Positions 1-6,969 of a stretch of 10,846 nt of DNA are shown one piece after another. Origin of the DNA: an uncultured Bacteroidales bacterium (GTDB lineage: Bacteria; Bacteroidota; Bacteroidia; Bacteroidales; UBA932); assembly GCA_937890845.1 (NCBI GenBank), contig CALADR010000056.1, positions 1-10,846 of the forward strand, given 5' to 3'. The notes below the pieces were generated by a model, which was not told the DNA's origin, did not search any database, and worked only from the letters and a program-made list of their open reading frames with translations. Position numbers and translations under genes: made by a program. Positions within the stretch are counted from its first letter, which is position 1. Each line of letters opens with the position of its first letter.

Positions 1-308
1 ATAACCAGAGCTCAGACGTGTTCTATCCTCGTCTTACTTATGGCCCTAATACTATCAATGCACAGCCTTCAACCTGGTGGCTGAGAAATATGAGCTTCTT
101 GAGGCTGAAAAACCTGGAAATAGGATATTCGTTGCCGAAGAAACTGGCTGACAGGTCTTTCATATCAAGAGCAAGAGTATTTGTCCGCGGAAGCAATCTT
201 CTGACATTCTCAAAATTCAAACTATGGGATCCTGAGCTCAATTCTTCGGATGGCGCCAAATATCCTTTGATGATGTCAGTTTCAGGTGGACTTGAATTCA
301 CATTCTAA
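1..308 (+). CDS. SusC-like TonB-dependent outer-membrane receptor, C-terminal end (5' truncated by window)
   Basis: Only the last 101 residues are present, read in the frame beginning at base 3 and ending with TAA at 306-308. The segment has the usual SusC/RagA ending: an STWWLRNMSFLRLKNLEIGY stretch (the outer strands near the C-terminus), then a VRGSNLLTFSKF strand, a WDPE motif, and a final strand ending in the aromatic residue Phe, as expected for a beta-barrel recognised by the BAM machinery. In this family the barrel imports oligosaccharides across the outer membrane using TonB energy, with a SusD lipoprotein as lid. The SusD-like gene begins 13 nt downstream, which supports the pairing. 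The plug domain, any carboxypeptidase-like N-terminal domain and the promoter lie upstream of the window. The family call is secure; the substrate is unknown. Confidence 0.93.
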   Translation, partial: NQSSDVFYPRLTYGPNTINAQPSTWWLRNMSFLRLKNLEIGYSLPKKLADRSFISRARVFVRGSNLLTFSKFKLWDPELNSSDGAKYPLMMSVSGGLEFTF

Positions 309-321
309 AAAAATATGTAAT

Positions 322-1053
322 ATGAAACACTTGTTAAAATATATTGCTACTTTACTTTTTTTTGTTTTATCTCTACCATCGTGTTCAGATTATCTTGACA
401 AAAGGCCTGATGACCAGCTTGACATAAATTCTGCATTTGAAAACAGCAAGAATCTTGACAGGTGGCTGGCTTATATTTATGACGGGATACCTCAGTTTTA
501 TGCAGATTCCAACTGGGATGCCATCGGTGATGATGCAACCACTCCAGCTGAATGGATTGCAGTAGGAAACAAGGTCTGTAACTATCAGGTCGGCAACTGG
601 ACACCGAGTGACGGTCAGATTATAAATTTCTGGTCTGATCTTCCGAAACGCATCCGTTCTGCATATATATTCATAGAAAATGCGCATCCCCTTACGGATG
701 TTTCGCAAAAGGATATAGATATTATGAAAGCCGAGTGCCGGTTCTTCATAGCATATTATCAGTCTCTCCTTGTTATGACTTATGGCGCCGTACCGCTTAT
801 TAAGGGTGCTGCTCCAAGCACTGATGCTGAAGATCTTATGTTGAAGCAAGAGCCTTTCTATGATGTCGTTGACTGGTGTGCTGAAGAATTGCTGGAAGTA
901 TCCAGACAGCTTCCTATGACATATACAGACATGGCCAATGACTATGGACGCGCAACATCTCTTTGGGCTTTGGCTATGCGTGCCCGCCTTCTTACATTTG
1001 CCGCAAGTCCTCTTGTGAACGGCAATCCTGATATGGCAGGAGTTGCAAACTGA
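322..1053 (+). pseudogene. SusD-like outer-membrane glycan-binding lipoprotein, 5' part ending at premature TGA
   Basis: The ATG at 322 gives a lipoprotein signal peptide ending in LSLPSC (Cys21), followed by SDYLDKRPDDQLD, the classic start of mature RagB/SusD proteins. A start upstream at 286 would overlap the SusC gene and delay the signal peptide, so 322 is preferred. The fragment covers the N-terminal helical, TPR-like part of SusD: an SAFENSKNLDRWLAYIYDGI helix, a TPAEW segment, and the ECRFFIAYYQSLLVMTYGAVPL and TSLWALAMRARLLTFAASPL helices. Translation stops at TGA 1051-1053 after 243 residues. SusD proteins usually run to about 500-650 residues, and the same frame continues with clear SusD sequence, so this is an interrupted gene. 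A 243-residue product would lack the C-terminal half and probably could not form the lid on SusC. Confidence 0.9.
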
Positions 1054-2262
1054 GGCGGGCCTCCGATATTCTCATCTCAGTATGACCCCTACCGTTGGGA
1101 GGATGCTGCGAAGGCTAACAAAGCCCTTATCGATGCTGCTGTTGAGAATGGATATATGCTGTATGAGGCCAGAACCAAAGAAGGTGACATAGATCCTTAT
1201 ATGAGTTACTTCGGAGCTCTGATGCTTAGAAGAAATCAGGATAACTTTGAAATTATCATGCCCCGTACTGAGGACGGAGCAGGCTGGCTCGATATGAAGT
1301 CGGCACCTAAGAGTATCCAGAATCAGGCCGGTGTTTATGGTGTTACACAGGATCTTGTGGATGCATTCTTTATGGCTAACGGTCAGGTCGCAATTACCGG
1401 CCATAACGAAGACGGCTCACCTATAATCAATGCTGCATCAGGATATTCCGAGACAGGATTTTCGGAGTCGGATATGAAGGCCAAGACTGCTTATTTCTAT
1501 AACGACCCGGAAGGAATAGAAGGCAGACAGGAAAATATCATTACTGAAAAAGGTACATTCAATATGTACTGTAACAGAGAGCCTAGATTTTATATATCGG
1601 TGATGTACAATGAGTCTTTCAACTGGGCAAAGACTCATAAAGACCAGACAGCCGCCCTTCCTCCAAGGAAAAACGTTGACTTCTTTTTCGGAGGTGAGGA
1701 TGGAAAAGACGGTTCAGACTATCCGACTGCAGGATATCTTATGAAGAAAAGAATTGCTCCTGATTATTGTGGCAGTTCTTCTTCAGGCCAGTATAATAAG
1801 CGTCATGGCGTGGTTTACCGTCTTGCAGAAGCTTATGTGGCTTATGCCGAGTCTCTGTATGAGTTCAGCGTATCGGAAGGAATTGGAAAATACTCTGAAA
1901 ATCAGGCTGAAATATTGAAATATATTAATCTGATTCGCAAGAGAGCAGGAATTCCTGAGTATGGCAGTGAGTCGCTTCCTGTTCCTTCGGAGGATGCCAT
2001 GAGGGATCTTATCAGAAGGGAGAGAAGGATTGAACTTAACTGTGAAGGCGGTCTTAGCTGGAATGATCTTCGTCGCTGGAAACTTGCTGAAGATGTTCTT
2101 GACGGCCAGTTTTATGGTATGAATATGATGGCAAAGACCAGAGAGGAATATTATGTACGCACTCCGTACCAGAAACGCAAGTTCCTCAGTTATTGGTGGC
2201 CGGTCCCTCAGGATGATATAGACAGGAACCTGAACCTTCGTCAGCTTCCCGGATGGAATTAA
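1054..2262 (+). pseudogene. SusD-like lipoprotein, 3' part in the same frame after the TGA
   Basis: The frame resumes directly after the TGA with GGPPIFSSQYDPYRWEDAAK, which matches the usual SusD linker and helix containing 'P-L-F...YDP..W..AA'. It then runs 402 residues to TAA at 2260-2262. C-terminal hallmarks are present: YRLAEAYVAYAESLYE, a YINLIRKRAGIPEYG segment, the RDLIRRERRIELNCEGG and WNDLRRWK motifs, and a terminal YWWPVPQDDIDRNLNLRQLP ending in GWN. Together the two parts encode 645 residues plus the stop codon, a normal SusD length. No frameshift or missing segment is needed, so one point mutation explains the break. Without readthrough, this part could be made only by internal initiation (for example ATG 1156) and would lack the export signal. 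A sequencing or assembly error remains possible. Confidence 0.9.
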
Positions 2263-2288
2263 TATTTAACCTGAAAATGAAAATTTGT

Positions 2289-3644
2289 ATGAAAAAGAGT
2301 TTATTATATGGAACTATGGCATTGTCTCTCATTATGTCCGGATGTAAAGGAGATTTTGATGAGTATGACAATTCATGGCTTCTTGACAATGATGAGACGA
2401 TGACTCTGGATGTTTCTTCAACATCCGTAAAACTTGATGTGAATGCTCTTGACGAAGTCGCTCTTACTTTCAAATGGTCACCAGCAAGAGAGATGCCGGA
2501 TGATTACGTACTTTCTTATGTGACTATGCTCGATTTGAAGACAAATCAGTTCAATTCATCTTCTGTAGTAAGAACACTTGAAGATGACGGCGTTTTTGAG
2601 AAGACATATACTAATCAGGAACTTCAGAATCTTATTGTTGACAAATGGGGAAAATCAATATCTGAGGTAACTACGCTGTCCTTTAAAGTTATAGCAAAAT
2701 GGGACGGAGGTTCCCAATATGTGATGCCTGAAGTGCGTACTGCAGACGTGGATATCCGTCCGTTCAGGCCGCTTGTCTTTGATGCAGACAAGGTCTATCT
2801 TGACGGCGATGCCGTAAAGGGTGTCAGGCCGTCTTCAAATTATACAATGACAAAAACTCCTGAAAACGAATTCATTTATGCCGGTGAGTTCCTTATGAAG
2901 GATGGTGCAATGATTATTCCGATTGAATATGACGGAATGACCAGATATATATGTCCGGCTGAAAAGTCATCTGTTGATGTGCCTGACAGCGAACCGGCAG
3001 AAGGCAAGCCGGAAGGAACAGAGTATGAGGCTACAGTAATGGATATTCCAGATGGCGGCTCTGAGGCTGATATCCCTGTATGGAATCTTCCTTCAGAAGG
3101 TTACTGGCGTGTTATTATTGATATGGAGAACAAGACAGTAAAGTTCTTCTCTCCTAAGAACCGGCTTGAGCCTTATACTGCCCAGTTTGAATATGCTGGA
3201 TCTTCAGGATGGATTCTCAGCCAGACATTGGGAACAGGTACTTATTATGTAAATACAATGACTGGATGGGACAGCTGGAAAGGAAAGCCGTTTGAATTTG
3301 TAGCGTCGCAGATTGATCCTCAGATTCTGATTTGTTCCGGAGTTAATATCTCACCTGATGCAAAATTCTGTATCAAGACAGGGCAGAGTATGGCTGATGG
3401 ATATGAGGTTGTCGAGAAGGGCTCCGGAACAGGAGAGAACGATCCTACTGCCACATCAGGAATGAAGTTCATTTCAAAGACTTTTTCATTTGTTCCGGAA
3501 GGAAATGAGGATGCCCCTATGGTTATGAATCAGTGGCAGCCTATGACTATGACAGTCAGCAATAAGAAATGGACTTTTGAAGGGGCTGTAAAAATAAGCA
3601 AGATAACCATTGATATAAGAAATAACAGAGTTCGTTTTGATTGA
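2289..3644 (+). CDS. SusE/SusF-like surface glycan-binding lipoprotein
   Basis: This is a predicted outer-membrane lipoprotein of 451 residues that would bind glycan at the cell surface next to SusCD. The ATG at 2289 gives MKKSLLYGTMALSLIMSGC, a compact lipoprotein signal with Cys19; an ATG at 2277 adds MKIC and is the main alternative. The region after the Cys (about residues 38-155) has the SusE N-terminal pattern: MTLDVSSTSVKLDV, then LTFKWSPA, then a second strand set ending ADVDIRPFRP. About residues 160-290 and 295-451 look like two successive beta-sandwich modules rich in exposed aromatics (W265, Y272, W273; W308, W327, W330), as in SusE/F starch-binding modules. Each ends with the strand pattern seen in 'VIIDMENKTVKFF' and 'ITIDIRNNRVRF'. 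It follows the SusD-like gene after 26 nt and so fits the usual C-D-E order. Ligand specificity cannot be inferred. The gene ends in TGA, showing that TGA is a functional stop here. Confidence 0.85.
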   Translation: MKKSLLYGTMALSLIMSGCKGDFDEYDNSWLLDNDETMTLDVSSTSVKLDVNALDEVALTFKWSPAREMPDDYVLSYVTMLDLKTNQFNSSSVVRTLEDDGVFEKTYTNQELQNLIVDKWGKSISEVTTLSFKVIAKWDGGSQYVMPEVRTADVDIRPFRPLVFDADKVYLDGDAVKGVRPSSNYTMTKTPENEFIYAGEFLMKDGAMIIPIEYDGMTRYICPAEKSSVDVPDSEPAEGKPEGTEYEATVMDIPDGGSEADIPVWNLPSEGYWRVIIDMENKTVKFFSPKNRLEPYTAQFEYAGSSGWILSQTLGTGTYYVNTMTGWDSWKGKPFEFVASQIDPQILICSGVNISPDAKFCIKTGQSMADGYEVVEKGSGTGENDPTATSGMKFISKTFSFVPEGNEDAPMVMNQWQPMTMTVSNKKWTFEGAVKISKITIDIRNNRVRFD

Positions 3645-3739
3645 TACCTGCTTAAGGTTCCTTTGAATTCCGGGGAGTGCGGATATGGAGTCCTTCCGTA
3701 CTCTCTGGAATTTTGGATTTATTTATTGGTTTTTTTATT
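3645..3739. other. Intergenic gap between the SusE-like gene and the enzyme genes
   Basis: This 95-nt gap is the longest non-coding stretch in an otherwise tightly packed array, where the other gaps are 4 to 26 nt. It contains the hairpin at 3666-3712 and an AT-rich leader before ATG 3740. I looked for the Bacteroidota primary-sigma promoter (TTTG near -33 and TAnnTTTG near -7) and did not find a convincing pair. It is therefore better read as a processing, termination or attenuation point inside one transcript than as a new promoter. Confidence 0.6.
3666..3712 (+). terminator. Strong hairpin, probable intrinsic terminator or attenuator after the SusE-like gene
   Basis: Bases 3666-3683 pair with 3695-3712 to form an 18-bp stem with no mismatches, counting three G:U wobbles (3672:3706, 3674:3704, 3679:3699). 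The loop is 11 nt (3684-3694). The 3' arm runs into a short T run (3711-3714), then a T-rich stretch (3718-3739). It lies 21 nt after the stop of the SusE-like gene. The structure fits a partial Rho-independent terminator or an RNA-stabilising 3' end. Because the T tract is short, full termination is uncertain. Its likely role is to lower enzyme-gene expression relative to susCDE-type genes. Confidence 0.55.
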
Positions 3740-5005
3740 ATGAAACAATTGACAGTTTTGGCTTGTTCCCTCGTTCTGCTTTCCTGTGCAAAGGTAGGGT
3801 CTGATGATAGCAAGTCCTTGCCTGAAAGTGATATCCCTGATGGAAATGTGAAGGTTGCTGTTCAGGCTGACAGAAAGACAATGCTCAGAAACCCTCTTAG
3901 CGGATGGGTGATTTATGCTCCGCTGATGGAGGATGTCGATGATTTTTGGAACAAATATGATCATTTCAATTCTTCGGCAGGAGAAGTTAAGGTTTCAGAC
4001 TATGCAACTGTTTTGTATCTTAGGGGATCATGGACTGATTTCAATCCTGAGAAAGACGTTTACCTCTGGGATGATGACATTGATGTTATGAAATATCCGA
4101 AGGCCGTCAGCCTCAGAAAACTTGAGGAAGGTGCAAGCGAGCGTGGCCTCAAACTGGCCTTCACTCTCAAGACAGACAGCAGGGATGCAACCTCATTCTG
4201 TACTCCCGAATATGTCAGACAGGAAATGATTGCAGCACACGGCGGTAATCCTGACAAGCCACTCGAGGACTATTATGTAAATTCTGACAAGACAGGTCAG
4301 GTGCATACAGACTTGGGATTCTTTGTCTTTTCTCTCGGCAGTCAGCCGAGATATTACTGGTCACCTTATCCTGACGACCCTGTTTTCCAGAAGTGGTATG
4401 AAGTTTTCATCAAGGCTTTGGCCGCGGAGTACAATGATCCTGACAGAACCATGTTCATAAGCGGTTTGGGAATGGGGCTGTGGGGAGAGTACCATACATG
4501 CATTTATTCAACTCTTGATGAAACTCCGAGGCAGTCAGTATTCGAGTGGGTTACCGATTTATATGTCAATGCTTTTGACAAGATCCCAGTTGTTACCAAT
4601 TATCATAAGCTCGTAGGTTCGACGAAAGGCTCGGGAGGAGCGGATCCTTTGACTCCTGTCCTTCTCGAAAGCGCCATAGCAAAGGGATTCTGCATGAGGC
4701 ATGATGCCTTTGGTATGAAGCAGGGATACGGATATGGTGACTGGGAACGTGAGTTTATAGCAAACTGGACCAATAAGGTTCCTGTTCTCGGAGAAGGTGG
4801 ATGGGTCCAGGGATCTCATGATTATTCATGTGATTATCCGGATGTACGTTCTTTGAGAGAGGGTGAATTCAATGAAATGCATGGCGCTCATTGTTGTATG
4901 ATGGATTTGAGATATAGCGCAAATATATCAAATGGCGAAACTTATTCATGGTTTAATGATGCATTTGATTTGGTGACTCGTTTCATAAAGGAAATACTTA
5001 TATAA
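3740..5005 (+). CDS. DUF4832-like putative glycosidase lipoprotein, copy 1 (catalytic barrel; C-terminal domain lost by frameshift)
   Basis: The ATG at 3740 gives MKQLTVLACSLVLLSC (lipobox LLSC, Cys16). An upstream start at 3677 would sit inside the hairpin and bury the signal peptide. After a short linker come NPLSGWV (51-57), YLRGSWTDFNP (93-103), a helix ending ASERGLKLAFTLKTD, then ISGLGMGLWGE (E250) and KVPVLGEGGW (E352), finishing with YSWFNDAFDLVTRFIKE. The alternating strand-helix layout, with Glu at a WGE motif and a second Glu at the end of a late strand, resembles retaining clan GH-A glycosidases with a (beta/alpha)8 barrel. That assignment is inferred. DUF4832 is recalled from the family pattern and was not searched. 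Compared with copy 2 it has about 30 extra residues between 155 and 213 and lacks about 15 after E250. The reading frame ends early at TAA 5003-5005, so the product is 421 residues. The barrel itself appears complete, so activity may persist. Confidence 0.75.
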   Translation: MKQLTVLACSLVLLSCAKVGSDDSKSLPESDIPDGNVKVAVQADRKTMLRNPLSGWVIYAPLMEDVDDFWNKYDHFNSSAGEVKVSDYATVLYLRGSWTDFNPEKDVYLWDDDIDVMKYPKAVSLRKLEEGASERGLKLAFTLKTDSRDATSFCTPEYVRQEMIAAHGGNPDKPLEDYYVNSDKTGQVHTDLGFFVFSLGSQPRYYWSPYPDDPVFQKWYEVFIKALAAEYNDPDRTMFISGLGMGLWGEYHTCIYSTLDETPRQSVFEWVTDLYVNAFDKIPVVTNYHKLVGSTKGSGGADPLTPVLLESAIAKGFCMRHDAFGMKQGYGYGDWEREFIANWTNKVPVLGEGGWVQGSHDYSCDYPDVRSLREGEFNEMHGAHCCMMDLRYSANISNGETYSWFNDAFDLVTRFIKEILI

Positions 5006-5343
5006 TTCAGCACAGGTGGCTTAATCTCGGACATTCTTATTGTCCGACAAATATAAGGCAATACAAAGACCGCTTTAAGGTTTCTTTTGCACTATTGGAT
5101 AAGAAGACTGGCACACCTGTTCATATCTTCCAGGATGAGCAGGCACATCCTCATGATTGGGTAGGAGGGCGTAAGGCTTATGATTTTAAAATTGAAATTC
5201 CGGATATCTCATCAGGACAATATGAATGGGGAGTAGGAATTACTGATGCGGCCTGTGGAGACAAGATAGGTATCCGTCTCGGAGCAAAAGGAAGATATAA
5301 TGATGCAGGATGGCTTATTCTTGGAAATGTCGAAGTAAAATAA
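5006..5343 (+). pseudogene. Detached C-terminal beta-sandwich domain of DUF4832-like copy 1
   Basis: From about base 5008, in a different frame from the barrel, the sequence reads HRWLNLGHSYCP, then a KVSFALLDKKTGTPV segment, and ends with IGIRLGAKGRYNDAGWLILG and NVEVK before TAA 5341-5343. It aligns closely with the end of copy 2 (SWVNLGWGYCP, KVAFALLDVSTKKPVKV, GIRMAVKKDYLTEDGWAILE). It is the C-terminal domain of the upstream gene, separated from it by a frameshift and a net loss of about 58 nt that removes the part matching GGYRLYPDKVSVPLEVLQGQ in copy 2. There is no signal peptide and no convincing start codon, so the piece is probably not exported. Preservation of the rest of the domain suggests the lesion is recent or is an assembly error. 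Confidence 0.85.
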
Positions 5344-5353
5344 TTTTCATTTT

Positions 5354-6961
5354 ATGAAGAAGAAGGTTTTTGTTTCGTTGTTGATTATTTTGTCGTTTTT
5401 TTCCTGTGGGGAAAAACCGCTTGAGGACAATGTGGATGATAAAAATATTGTTGGAAACAAAGAGGTTAAGCTCTATGCCGACAAAACAAGTGTAATCAGG
5501 AATCCCATGACAGGCTGGGTCATGTACCTCTCTGCTGATTCGGATGTTTCATATTTTGATACTGAGGTATATGTGTCTGCTTTGGGCAAATCTGTTAAGG
5601 TCAGGGACTATGCGTCAGCATGTTATATACGTACCAAATGGAGGGTTATGAACCCTGCGGATGGGAAATATTTCTGGCAGGACGAGAACCATAATCTTAC
5701 AAAACTGGTAAAAAGAGCTCGTGAACTTGGACTCCCTGTGGCGTTCAGAGTTGTAGTTGACGGACGCGACCAAGGTGAGAATACTCCACAGTTTGTCTTT
5801 GATGCAGGAGCAAGATTCTGGCTTGAAAATGACAGGTATCCGGACAGGAAAGTTCCTGATGTTATGGATCCTGTGTGGAGAAAATACTATGAGAAATTTA
5901 TCGAGGCATTTGCGGAAGAATTCAATGATCCCTCAAAAACTGCATTCATTGACGCATATGGACTCGGCAAATGGGGCGAAGGTCATAATGTTTGTTATGA
6001 AGGACTGGTGGAGACATCATCAGGAACATATGAAGGCGTTGTTTCTGACAATACGCCAGAATACAAGAAAAATACAATGGAATGGATTACATCATTATAT
6101 TCCCGTTGTTTTACAAAAGTTCCGCTTGTCATAAATTATCATCGCCAGATAGGTCATCCAAAAAGCTCTGGAAAAAATGCACAGCCTGACAGTGAGACTC
6201 TTCTGGAAATAGCAATAAATAACGGATATTGCCTTCGTGCAGACTCTTTCGGCATGAAAAACCAGGATTGGGGCTATAATGATTGGGAAAGGTCATTTGT
6301 TGAAAAGTGGAAATATAAACTTCCTGTAATTATGGAAGGCGGATATATCGTAGATAGTCCGGGACATCAGTCTGGAATGAAAGGTGACGGCTATAACTCT
6401 CCTGCAGATGTAAGGGAGGGCGAGTTTCTGGACTCGCAGGAAGCGTGTGTCAATATGATGGATTTACGTGTGGGAAATGAAACACGTTCCTGGTTTACTG
6501 ATGCATATAGCTACGTTGAGCGATTTGTCCAGGAAGGTGGCTACAGGCTTTATCCGGATAAGGTTTCCGTTCCGCTTGAAGTTTTGCAGGGGCAGACAGT
6601 AAAAGTATCCTCCTCATGGGTTAATCTGGGTTGGGGATATTGTCCTGCCAACTTGAAGCAGTGGAATCAGAAATATAAGGTAGCTTTTGCCTTGCTTGAT
6701 GTAAGTACCAAAAAGCCGGTAAAGGTTTTTGTTGATGATTCAACTGACCTTTCCAAATGGATTAAAGGCAGCCCGACATCGTATTTCTTTGAAATATCTT
6801 TCAAGGGAGTTCCAGTAGGAGCTTATAGCTGGAGTGTTGGTATTGTTGATACTACTGTAGAGATATCAGGCATTCCGCAGCCAGGCATCAGGATGGCTGT
6901 AAAAAAAGACTATCTCACTGAAGACGGCTGGGCAATTCTGGAAAATGTAAAAGTTCAATAG
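5354..6961 (+). CDS. DUF4832-like putative (beta/alpha)8-barrel glycosidase lipoprotein, copy 2 (intact)
   Basis: This is a 535-residue predicted lipoprotein whose signal MKKKVFVSLLIILSFFSC ends in Cys18. Residues about 45-393 form the putative barrel: RNPMTGWVMY (49-58), YIRTKWRVMNPADGKYFW (91-108), LGLPVAFRVVVDGRD, then FIDAYGLGKWGEGH with E209, PLVINYHRQIG, LPVIMEGGY with E328, and a final helix around RSWFTDAYSYVERF. The 'W..mnPadGkY.W' and 'G.WGE' patterns recall clan GH-A families, in which one Glu is acid/base and a later Glu is nucleophile; E209 and E328 are the candidates. Residues about 395-535 form a beta-sandwich with GYRLYPDKVSVPLEV, NLGWGYCP and GWAILENVKV, matching the DUF4832 type. 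It starts 10 nt after the copy 1 remnant and is clearly paralogous to it. Substrate and reaction are unknown. A non-hydrolytic sugar-binding role is a weaker alternative. Confidence 0.78.
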   Translation: MKKKVFVSLLIILSFFSCGEKPLEDNVDDKNIVGNKEVKLYADKTSVIRNPMTGWVMYLSADSDVSYFDTEVYVSALGKSVKVRDYASACYIRTKWRVMNPADGKYFWQDENHNLTKLVKRARELGLPVAFRVVVDGRDQGENTPQFVFDAGARFWLENDRYPDRKVPDVMDPVWRKYYEKFIEAFAEEFNDPSKTAFIDAYGLGKWGEGHNVCYEGLVETSSGTYEGVVSDNTPEYKKNTMEWITSLYSRCFTKVPLVINYHRQIGHPKSSGKNAQPDSETLLEIAINNGYCLRADSFGMKNQDWGYNDWERSFVEKWKYKLPVIMEGGYIVDSPGHQSGMKGDGYNSPADVREGEFLDSQEACVNMMDLRVGNETRSWFTDAYSYVERFVQEGGYRLYPDKVSVPLEVLQGQTVKVSSSWVNLGWGYCPANLKQWNQKYKVAFALLDVSTKKPVKVFVDDSTDLSKWIKGSPTSYFFEISFKGVPVGAYSWSVGIVDTTVEISGIPQPGIRMAVKKDYLTEDGWAILENVKVQ

Positions 6962-6969
6962 TAGCCATT

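Noticed and set aside
385..849. 154-residue open frame on the - strand
   Set aside because: It lies opposite the SusD-like gene, whose family motifs on the + strand are unmistakable; the - strand translation shows no recognisable domain and is a shadow.
1051..1053. TGA as a recoded sense codon or selenocysteine in the SusD-like gene
   Set aside because: TGA terminates two other genes in the window at natural gene ends (3642-3644, 8098-8100), SusD proteins are not known selenoproteins, and no special downstream stem-loop was evident. A nonsense mutation or sequence error is simpler.
3645..3739. Internal promoter before the DUF4832-like genes
   Set aside because: A TTTG occurs at 3712-3715, but no TAnnTTTG element follows at proper spacing upstream of ATG 3740.
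4985..5010. Programmed ribosomal frameshift joining the two parts of DUF4832-like copy 1
   Set aside because: No slippery heptamer is seen at the joint, and about 19 codons present in copy 2 are missing, so a frameshift alone would not restore the domain.
4990..5022. Deletion by recombination between two AGGTGGCT-like repeats (copy 2 has this string at 6535-6542, copy 1 near 5014-5021)
   Set aside because: Such an event would leave the repeat directly after the RFIKE codons, but about 20 unexplained bases lie between them, so the mechanism is not supported.
5757..6134. 125-residue open frame on the + strand
   Set aside because: It lies in another frame inside DUF4832-like copy 2, whose own frame is intact and conserved with copy 1.
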